NCBI GenBank assembly: GCA_018242525.1
Contig: JAFEBS010000050.1
Span: forward strand, 1 to 43,895
Origin: Planctomycetota bacterium
GTDB lineage: Bacteria; Planctomycetota; Planctomycetia; Planctomycetales; Planctomycetaceae
Length of the DNA stretch: 43,895 nucleotides
Direction: 5' to 3'
How positions within the stretch are numbered: the first letter of the stretch is position 1; every line of letters starts with the position of its first letter. This document shows positions 34,694-41,245 of the stretch, piece after piece. The notes below the pieces were generated by a model. That model saw only the letters and a program-made list of their open reading frames with translations. It had not been told where the DNA came from and made no database searches. The position numbers and the translations under genes are program-made.

Positions 34694-36394
34694 CTATTTC
34701 GGCCCGACGCCAAGCGGCGCTTCCACGTCAACGATGCGGGCGGTGGGCCGCGACATGTCGACCAGGATTGGCTGCGTCGATTCCGCCTTGGCGGTGTTGC
34801 CAGCGATATCCCGTGCGACGACTCGCACGTAGAACTGCGGTGGCATGCCGGCGACGACGGTCCATTCCAGGCCGCCCTGATCGTCAGTCCAACCCGAAAC
34901 GGGTTCCCACGGACCATTGCGGGCCATCGAGTAGTAGACCGAAACTGGCTTGCTTGCCAGGTGTTCGTCGGAGATCCGCCAGCGCACCTGGACGCGGTTG
35001 CTGCTGCTCCCCTGGCCCTGCTGAGCCGACAGCAATTCCACGGTCGGCGGAGTCTGATCGACGGCCACGACGATCGAGGGAGGTTCACCCGGCAGCGGCG
35101 GATCATTGGTCAGTCCAACACCACTACGAACGCGAATGGAGAACCCGTACTCGCCATCCTGCGGGACTTCAACATCGAACGGACTGCGACGGTCGGGGTC
35201 ATCCCCGTACTTCCACCACTTGCGTCCCTGATCCTGGGTGATGAACAGTTCCACGGCCCCGATGCCGGACGGGCCCACATCATCCACCGTGTAGCCGACC
35301 TGGAATCGGCGGGAATTGACGACTCGAACCTGGGCCAGATTGCGTGGTGCCGGGCTCAGCGGTGCCGCCGGTCGGAGATGGTTCGGTGGTGCCGTCTGAG
35401 GCTGCATCGGCGGGGCTTCCGGGTAGTCGCCCCAACGATCCTTGGTGATTTCAGGCTGCTTGAAGGGATTTCCGGCCACGAATCGTTCCGTTGGTGCCAC
35501 GGCGGGCGGTACTGCAGGCGGTGTTGTCGCGGGCGGTGTCGCGGCGAGGTCGCTGCCAAACGGAGTGATCACGGGTCCGCGGTAATGGCCAGTGTCTTCC
35601 GCAGGCTGATTTCGAGTGGCCGGCAATTGGGCACCCGGCATACTCGTCACTGCGCGGGGTTCTTCAGGCACAGGATCCGCCGAGGCCTGTTCGCGGCCGT
35701 CATCGACCTCGGCAATCGGCTGTCGTCTCGGCTTGGGCTTCGGAACAGGATCCGCAACGGGAATGATCTGCGCCTGGGACTGACCACGTCCGATGTTGGT
35801 CGCCGTATCCGAGATCGTTCCACGGACCTTGACCTGTCCTGCTTGATGAACGTTCCAGGCAATTTGTCCCGTGGGTTTGGGGGTTACTTCGACCGTTTCC
35901 CAATCGGAACTGCCTGGTTGCTGATATTCAATTCTAAGCGTCGACACATCCAGGTGTGCGTCGGCGGCATTCCAACTTAACTGGACTCGACCTGGCGACA
36001 GTTGCTGCAAGGACAGATCGAGCAGCGGTGGCAGCGTGTCGACAACGACGATCAGGCCGGTTTCATACTGACCTGGAGGTGGGTGGATCTGATTGCGACC
36101 ATCCAGCGTCTTGACGGCAAACCGGTATTCGCCGTCACCCGCCGCCTGGTATTCAAATTTTGCACCATCAGGTGGCAGGGCCTGCGCCAATTCCCAACTG
36201 ACACCGCCATCCTTGGAAACGTGCAGTTGCAGTTCGCGAGCGTTCAGCCGCAGCAGCGCGGCTTGCTCAATCTTGAAGGGGATGCGGAAGCGTGTCTTGT
36301 TGGTCGCGATTGGCTGTGGAGCAGCGGCGTACACCGACCCGTCTGCACACAGCAGACCAGCCAGTATCAGTAGCGCTGTGAATCGGCCATCCAT
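34694..36394 (-). CDS. Large secreted protein with Ig/fibronectin-like domains
   Basis: 566 aa, with a signal peptide (MDGRFTALLILAGLLCADGSVYA). The sequence has repeated beta-sandwich-like stretches: residues ~30-115 (LQLHVSKDGGVSWELAQ), ~115-215 (VQLSWNAADAHLDVSTLRIE), and C-terminal ones at ~365-455 (VGYTVDDVGPSGIGAVELFI) and ~455-565 (VQVRWRISDEHLASKPVSVY). A Pro/Ala/Thr-rich linker occupies about 220-360. This suggests an extracellular or cell-envelope structural or adhesive protein; no enzyme motif was seen. GGGGAGAG precedes ATG 36394. It is 100 bases upstream of the sugar-binding lipoprotein gene on the same strand, so the two may be co-transcribed. Confidence 0.75.
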   Translation of the reverse strand: MDGRFTALLILAGLLCADGSVYAAAPQPIATNKTRFRIPFKIEQAALLRLNARELQLHVSKDGGVSWELAQALPPDGAKFEYQAAGDGEYRFAVKTLDGRNQIHPPPGQYETGLIVVVDTLPPLLDLSLQQLSPGRVQLSWNAADAHLDVSTLRIEYQQPGSSDWETVEVTPKPTGQIAWNVHQAGQVKVRGTISDTATNIGRGQSQAQIIPVADPVPKPKPRRQPIAEVDDGREQASADPVPEEPRAVTSMPGAQLPATRNQPAEDTGHYRGPVITPFGSDLAATPPATTPPAVPPAVAPTERFVAGNPFKQPEITKDRWGDYPEAPPMQPQTAPPNHLRPAAPLSPAPRNLAQVRVVNSRRFQVGYTVDDVGPSGIGAVELFITQDQGRKWWKYGDDPDRRSPFDVEVPQDGEYGFSIRVRSGVGLTNDPPLPGEPPSIVVAVDQTPPTVELLSAQQGQGSSSNRVQVRWRISDEHLASKPVSVYYSMARNGPWEPVSGWTDDQGGLEWTVVAGMPPQFYVRVVARDIAGNTAKAESTQPILVDMSRPTARIVDVEAPLGVGPK

Positions 36395-36705
36395 GCCGCA
36401 TCTCTCCCCGAAGCAGTCCCCATCCTGGCGAGCGGCTTCATCCGCAACCCATATCCTCGACTCCAGTTGCGACGATATTCATCGCCGGGAATCCTGACGA
36501 ATGGCGCAATGGTCACCCGTTGGGACAATCCTGTATCGTCCGTATCGTCGAAAACGGCGGCACGACTTGAACAGACTTGCACGGGTTCAACGAGTTTGCC
36601 GGTGGTACCACCCGTCGCAGAGATCCCATCGTTCCCAAGCTCCAGCTTGGGAACGCTCGTCTTTGAAGCTCCGCTTCATCACCCGAAGCACACCCATACA
36701 TCCAG
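36395..36705. other. Intergenic region with one family B repeat
   Basis: 311 bases between the secreted Ig-like protein gene and the small Cys-rich gene. It holds the repeat at 36630-36679 and should contain the promoter for the Ig-like gene; no convincing promoter hexamers or gene were recognised. Confidence 0.55.
36630..36679. repeat. Dispersed repeat family B copy
   Basis: A palindrome with 12-bp arms (CGTTCCCAAGCT and AGCTTGGGAACG, centre CC) at 36630-36655, followed by the GAAGC-TCC-GCTTC hairpin. It matches 24282-24330 base for base except for one position between the hairpins. Confidence 0.85.
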
Positions 36706-36945
36706 TCAGTCACCAGATCGACCAGTGGATTGGAACTTTCCCGTGGATTGCACCAGCGACTCCAACGAAACAAAGTCCGCCGAACTGACCTTTCCCGCTT
36801 GCGACGGACAGGACGAACATCCACCGGATTCGCAACCGTTTGAACCGGACGACGCGAACAGCCTGATGACCCGGCGCAGCACGACCACCACTGCCAGAAG
36901 GATGCAAGCTGTCGTCGCCAGGATTTGCCAGTTGGGAAACGTCAC
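36706..36945 (-). CDS. Small Cys-rich membrane protein, FeoB-associated-like
   Basis: 79 aa, GTG start at 36945, beginning one base after the stop of the D-hydroxyacid dehydrogenase gene, so probably translationally coupled. A membrane helix comes first (ILATTACILLAVVVVL, then RRVIRLF), followed by a short Cys-rich stretch (CESGGCSSCPS). This is the layout of FeoB-associated Cys-rich membrane proteins (helix, basic residues, cysteine cluster), which are often near feo genes. The feo operon is about 1.3 kb away, divergent. The C-terminal ~30 residues show no feature. The start codon and the family are both moderately certain. Confidence 0.55.
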   Translation of the reverse strand: MTFPNWQILATTACILLAVVVVLRRVIRLFASSGSNGCESGGCSSCPSQAGKVSSADFVSLESLVQSTGKFQSTGRSGD

Positions 36946-36946
36946 A

Positions 36947-37939
36947 TCAGTTCTTTTCCGTCCACTTCCAGTTGGTGACCCCCGCCAGGTTGCGGACACA
37001 CTCGGCCGGCCACCCCCCCTTGGAGAGTGAAACAATCGTTTCTGCACACATCGTCAACGTGTCATGCTGGGATTCATGATCCAATCCCGCCAGGTGTCCA
37101 CTCATCAGGACATTGTCCATCTTCAGCAGGGGACTGCTCGCGGGCAACGGTTCGACTTCAAACACATCCAGGCCGGCACCGCGCAGGTGGCCCGAGTTCA
37201 GTGCATCGACCAGCGCATTCTCGTCAACCAGCAGTCCACGAGCCGTGTTGATCAACACCGAACCGGGCTTCATTTTGGCAAATGTCCTGGCATTCATGAT
37301 ATGCTTCGTTTCCTGACCCATTGGCAGGTGCAGCGTCACATAATCCGACCGGCTCAACAACGTGTCGAGATCCGCCAGTTCGATATTCCATTGTTCGACG
37401 AATTCTCGATTTGGGTAGGGGTCAAACGCGATGACTTTCATCCCCAGTCCCACGGCACGCGTGGCCACGGCACGGCCAATGCGGCCCAGGCCGACGATTC
37501 CGATCGTCGTTCCGATGATGCGTGGCGTGGAAACCCGCTTCCAGGTACACGCGCGGACATGTTGATCTCGCGACGGAAAACCGCGGCCCACTCCCAACAG
37601 CAGGGCAAATGTATGTTCCGCCACGGCATGGTGATTCACGCCGGGTGTCGTGGCGACAACCACTCGATGCCGGTCGCAGGCAGGCAGGTCAATGGCATCG
37701 AAGCCGACTCCGGTTCGGGAAAGGACTCGCAGTTTTGGACAGGCCGCGATCAGGTCTGCGGGCCACGATTCGGAACCGGCGACAACGGCGTCGCAATCAC
37801 GCACGATCGGCAGCAAGTTCGCTGGATCGTACAGATTCACTCCCTTCGGGGGATGAACAACCTCAAATCCCCCCGCCTCCAGAATCGGGATATGGGGACC
37901 TTCGTGGGTGTTCAACGCGGTGCAGACAACAGTGGGCAT
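36947..37939 (-). CDS. D-2-hydroxyacid dehydrogenase (phosphoglycerate dehydrogenase-like)
   Basis: 330 aa from ATG 37939 (GAGG at nine bases); TTG 37954 is an alternative. NAD(P) binding is shown by GTTIGIVGLGRIGRAVA. The catalytic triad of the family is present: Arg in NTARGLLVDE, Glu in DVFEVEPLP and His in SGHLAGLD. The N-terminal lid carries RTGVGFDAIDLPACD, as in SerA-like enzymes. The family reversibly oxidises D-2-hydroxyacids such as 3-phosphoglycerate or glycerate. The protein is too short for an ACT domain, so allosteric serine control is unlikely and the exact substrate is open. It is divergent from the feo operon and followed at once by the small Cys-rich gene. Confidence 0.9.
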   Translation of the reverse strand: MPTVVCTALNTHEGPHIPILEAGGFEVVHPPKGVNLYDPANLLPIVRDCDAVVAGSESWPADLIAACPKLRVLSRTGVGFDAIDLPACDRHRVVVATTPGVNHHAVAEHTFALLLGVGRGFPSRDQHVRACTWKRVSTPRIIGTTIGIVGLGRIGRAVATRAVGLGMKVIAFDPYPNREFVEQWNIELADLDTLLSRSDYVTLHLPMGQETKHIMNARTFAKMKPGSVLINTARGLLVDENALVDALNSGHLRGAGLDVFEVEPLPASSPLLKMDNVLMSGHLAGLDHESQHDTLTMCAETIVSLSKGGWPAECVRNLAGVTNWKWTEKN

Positions 37940-38183
37940 GAACGGGGGCCTCAAATTAAGGAGACAAAACGGACCCAGGCGGCGAGACAGACGAGCAGAA
38001 AACTACCGAAACCAGTTCTCATTCGCCAGTCCAGCCCGAAGTCGATGGTCTGGATGGATTTGGAGTCATCAATGCTGTCAGCCGGAATACGCATAACCGC
38101 GAGCTGATCTGATATCTCGGACAGAATCTCGGGGCCGCGGCCGATAAATCTTTGCAGTAAAGCGCCCGATCACCGTTGACTGT

Positions 38184-38212
38184 TTGGAATTGGATCGACC
38201 TTTGGATATACT
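38184..38212 (+). promoter_or_regulatory. Predicted sigma-70-type promoter of the feo operon
   Basis: TTGGAA (38184-38189), a 17-base spacer, then TATACT (38207-38212), 39 bases before the feoA ATG. Confidence 0.55.
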
Positions 38213-38229
38213 TTGAGACTGAGTTTCAA
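38213..38229. promoter_or_regulatory. Palindrome overlapping the expected feo transcription start (candidate operator)
   Basis: TTGAGACT-G-AGTTTCAA, 7 of 8 arm positions symmetric, directly after the -10 box. The position fits a repressor site; an iron-responsive Fur- or DtxR-type protein would be expected from the feo context, but the sequence does not closely match a textbook box. Confidence 0.45.
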
Positions 38230-38250
38230 TCCGCGAAAGTCGAGGGTCGT

Positions 38251-38478
38251 ATGCTCGTCGTCCCACTGGAATTGATGTCAACCGGTGAACAGGGTCGGGT
38301 CTGCACCCTTGATGGTGCCCCCGATTTCGTGGTTCGCCTGGAAGAAATGGGCCTGCGCGAAGGTGCCCGGGTTCGCATGGTCCGCTCCGGGTCCCCCTGT
38401 ATCCTGGCTGTCAACGACCATCGATTTTCATTGCGGTTTGATGACTGTGCGACGGTGTTGGTGGAACTGGCTCGATGA
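38251..38478 (+). CDS. feoA: Ferrous iron transport protein A (first copy)
   Basis: 75 aa from ATG 38251, with GAGG five bases upstream. A small SH3-like cytoplasmic protein needed for FeoB-dependent Fe2+ uptake. The FeoA pattern is present: STGEQGRVCTLDGAPDFVVR, LEEMGLREGARVRMVRSGSP and a final strand FSLRFDDCATVLVEL. Its stop overlaps the next start by four bases (ATGA), so translation is coupled. The frame extends upstream to 38176, but that part lies in the promoter. Confidence 0.9.
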   Translation: MLVVPLELMSTGEQGRVCTLDGAPDFVVRLEEMGLREGARVRMVRSGSPCILAVNDHRFSLRFDDCATVLVELAR

Positions 38479-38705
38479 ACACGCTGAATGACCTGCGAAC
38501 AACAGGCCAACGCGGGCGAATCACGGACGTGACCGGCGACGATGCCGTGGCCGTCCGGTTGATGGAAATGGGTTTGACCGAAGATGCCGAAATCGAATTG
38601 ATCGGCTTCGCACCGCTGGGCGACCCGATTGAATTTCTGGTCCGTGGTTACCGCCTGTCACTGCGCAAAGCCGAGGCTTCGCGGGTGGCAATCGAATTGA
38701 TCTGA
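38475..38705 (+). CDS. feoA: Ferrous iron transport protein A (second copy)
   Basis: 76 aa, overlapping the first feoA by ATGA. The FeoA fold signature is clear: LNDLRTTGQRGRITDVTGDD, VRLMEMGLTEDAEIELIGFA, PLGDPIEFLVRGYRLSLRKA. It is a divergent paralogue of the first copy. Two separate FeoA proteins in one operon may work as a pair with FeoB; this arrangement is known in other bacteria. Confidence 0.9.
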   Translation: MNTLNDLRTTGQRGRITDVTGDDAVAVRLMEMGLTEDAEIELIGFAPLGDPIEFLVRGYRLSLRKAEASRVAIELI

Positions 38706-38768
38706 ACGATTCTGCCCTGTCCGATCATCCCGCCGATTCCGACCGATTCGCTGAAAGTTGTCGCTTGC

Positions 38769-41096
38769 ATGACCGCCACGTCACCCTCACCCACTGTCGC
38801 CGGGAAGCCCGAGGGACCGCTGACGGTGGCCGTGATTGGAAACCCCAATACCGGTAAGAGCACACTGTTCACGGCACTCACCGGAATCCATTCGCGGATC
38901 GGAAACTATCCCGGGGTCACCGTCGAAAAGAAGATTGGGACGTTCCATCATGATCACCGGGAAATCCACCTGGTGGACCTGCCGGGGACCTACAGTCTGT
39001 CGCCGCGTTCCCTGGATGAAATGGTTTCCGTCGATGTGCTTCTCGGCAGGCAGGCTGACGTCGGTCGGATCGATGTCGTGATCTGCATTGCCGATGCTGC
39101 CAACCTGGAACGAAATCTGTACCTTGTCAGCCAGGTCCTGGATCTCGGTCTGCCAACAGTCCTGATCCTGAACATGTGGGACGTGGCACAATCACGGGGT
39201 GTTCAGATTGATGCCGATCAATTGTCGCAAAAGCTAGGGATCCCGGTCGTCCCGTGCGAAGCCCATCGCCACAGGCAGATCGACGCCGTCAAGCAGGCGA
39301 TCCTGACCACGGCCGGACGTCAGTCGATCAATCCACCGCGCGTTTTTCCCGCATGCTTCTACGAAGAAGGCCGGCAACTGCAAGCTCAATTGGCAGAATG
39401 GGGTGAGCCGGCGACTCCGTTCTATGTCGCCGAACGGATGCTGCTGGATGTGGGCGGCCAGATCGAAACGTCGTTCCTGCGGAAGTTTTCCGCGCAACTT
39501 CCCGCCACATTGACCGCCGCTCGTGAGCGGCTGAAGTCCAGTGGTTTCCGGGTTCCGGCGGCCGAAGCCAAGGCACGCTATGCCTGGGTGCGCGAAGTGC
39601 TCAGCGGCGTCATGTTCGTACCGCAGCAGCGATCCGTCACCCGCAGTGACCAGTTGGACCAGTGGTTGACTCACAAGGTGTGGGGACTGTCGGCGTTTGT
39701 GGTCATCATGTTTGCCGTGTTCCAGTCGATCTCGACCGCGGCCTCTCCATTGATGGAATTGTGCGAAGTCGGCCAGCAGGCCGTGGGCGGTTGGGTTGGC
39801 TCGTTGATCCCGCCCGGCCCGTTTCAAAGCCTGGTGGTCGATGGAGTGATCGGTGGCGTCGGCGGCATCCTGGTTTTTCTGCCGCAGATCTGTTTTCTGT
39901 TCCTGTTTATTGCGCTGCTGGAAGACTGTGGCTACATGGCTCGCGCGGCGTTCCTGATGGACAAGCTGATGACAAAAGTCGGCCTGAGCGGCAAGTCGTT
40001 CGTCCCGCTGATGTCCTCCTTCGCTTGTGCCATCCCCGGAATCATGGCGACCCGCACGATTGAAAACCGCCGGGACCGAATGGTGACGATCCTGATCGCG
40101 CCGCTGATGAGTTGTTCCGCCAGATTCCCCGTTTACTGGTTGATGGTCGCGGCATTTTTCCCCGACATCACCTGGGGCGGAGGCTGGATTTCGCTGCGCG
40201 GCATCCTGATCTTCGTCATGACATTCTTCGGTGCCGTGGTCGCCGTTCCCGTGGCCTGGCTCTTCAAGAAGACCCTGTTCAAGGGCGAGACGCCACCGTT
40301 CGTGATGGAACTTCCCAGTTACAAATGGCCATCGCCGCGGATCGTTCTGTCACGCGTTTACGATCGCGGGAAAGCATTCGTTGTGCGGGCCGGTACATTG
40401 ATTTTCGCGACCTCGATCCTGATCTGGGCGGCCAGCTATTTCCCGGGTGATCACACCCATCTCTACCAGTTGCAGGAACAGGTCGAACAGGCGCGCACGT
40501 CACTCGCCCCGGAACTGGCTGAGCGGGACCGGTTGCAGAAGTTGCAGTCGGAACAGAGTGGCCGGCCCGAACAGACGGAGTCGCTCAAAGAACTTGAGCA
40601 GCAGTTGGCAGCGACCGAAGCACGCCTGGAGCCTCTCAACAAACTGGTCGCCGAGCGGAATGTGATTGCCGAGCATCTGCTGGAAACCAGTTTCCTGGGT
40701 CGCTTCGGCAAGACGATCGAACCGACTGTCCGCCCGCTCGGCTGGGACTGGCGGATCGGCGTCGGCGTGCTGGCTTCGTTCCCCGCTCGGGAAGTGATTG
40801 TGTCGACACTGGGAACGATTTACAGCCTGGGGAATGAAGTCGTGGCCACCGACACCGGCCTGCAACAGGCCCTGCGAGATTCCCGACGGTCGGACGGCCG
40901 CCTGGTCTATTCAATCCCCGTGGCACTGTCGATCATGGTCTTCTTCGCACTGTGTGCGCAATGCGTTTCCACCCTGATGGTGATCCGCCGCGAGACCAAC
41001 AGTTGGTTCTGGCCGCTGTTCACGTTCACCTACATGACCACTCTGGCCTACGTTGGTGCGTTCGCAGCGTATCAACTGGGTTCGTGGCTGATGTGA
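38769..41096 (+). CDS. feoB: Ferrous iron transport protein B
   Basis: The Fe2+ transporter with a G-protein domain, 775 aa. The GTPase motifs are G1 GNPNTGKST (24-32), G3 DLPGTYSL (from D70) and G4 NMWD (135-138). The transmembrane half follows, with two gate regions: SFACAIPGIMATRTIENR...APLMSCSARFPV and FPAREVIVSTLGTIYSLG. The first gate reads ACAIP where E. coli FeoB has GCNVP, keeping the cysteine. Between them is a coiled-coil insert (about residues 565-640; QLQEQVEQARTSLAPELAER and ELEQQLAATEARLEPLNKL), which would project from the membrane domain. It lies 63 bases after the second feoA and is probably in the same transcript. No strong ribosome-binding site was seen at ATG 38769. Confidence 0.95.
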   Translation: MTATSPSPTVAGKPEGPLTVAVIGNPNTGKSTLFTALTGIHSRIGNYPGVTVEKKIGTFHHDHREIHLVDLPGTYSLSPRSLDEMVSVDVLLGRQADVGRIDVVICIADAANLERNLYLVSQVLDLGLPTVLILNMWDVAQSRGVQIDADQLSQKLGIPVVPCEAHRHRQIDAVKQAILTTAGRQSINPPRVFPACFYEEGRQLQAQLAEWGEPATPFYVAERMLLDVGGQIETSFLRKFSAQLPATLTAARERLKSSGFRVPAAEAKARYAWVREVLSGVMFVPQQRSVTRSDQLDQWLTHKVWGLSAFVVIMFAVFQSISTAASPLMELCEVGQQAVGGWVGSLIPPGPFQSLVVDGVIGGVGGILVFLPQICFLFLFIALLEDCGYMARAAFLMDKLMTKVGLSGKSFVPLMSSFACAIPGIMATRTIENRRDRMVTILIAPLMSCSARFPVYWLMVAAFFPDITWGGGWISLRGILIFVMTFFGAVVAVPVAWLFKKTLFKGETPPFVMELPSYKWPSPRIVLSRVYDRGKAFVVRAGTLIFATSILIWAASYFPGDHTHLYQLQEQVEQARTSLAPELAERDRLQKLQSEQSGRPEQTESLKELEQQLAATEARLEPLNKLVAERNVIAEHLLETSFLGRFGKTIEPTVRPLGWDWRIGVGVLASFPAREVIVSTLGTIYSLGNEVVATDTGLQQALRDSRRSDGRLVYSIPVALSIMVFFALCAQCVSTLMVIRRETNSWFWPLFTFTYMTTLAYVGAFAAYQLGSWLM

Positions 41097-41136
41097 GATG
41101 TGACCGGCTTTGCCCCACAAACGAGGTCAAACCGCT

Positions 41137-41227
41137 TTGCCCACAAAATGGGGTCAGACCCCTGCCACACGAGTTTGATCTGAGTCGAAACCACATCGGT
41201 AGGGGGTCAGACCCATTTTCTGGGCAA
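41137..41227. repeat. Palindromic repeat element, family C, between convergent genes
   Basis: The left arm starts TTGCCCACAAAATGGGG and the right arm ends CCCATTTTCTGGGCAA, both around the core GGGTCAGACCC. It shares this core with 25205-25301. Placed between the convergent feoB and DUF1553 genes, it may also stop transcription. Confidence 0.8.
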
Positions 41228-41245
41228 CAGCTGATGTGACCGATC

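Larger units (their letters stand above)
37940..38250. other. Divergent intergenic region upstream of feoA
   Basis: 311 bases between the dehydrogenase gene and the feo operon. It holds the feo promoter and palindrome (38184-38229) and a GC-rich 10-bp palindrome GGCCGCGGCC at 38133-38142. No gene is supported here. Confidence 0.55.

Noticed and set aside
34118..35980. 620-codon plus-strand frame across the sugar-binding and Ig-like genes
   Set aside because: It spans two genes on the other strand that have signal peptides and family motifs; Arg- and His-rich shadow.
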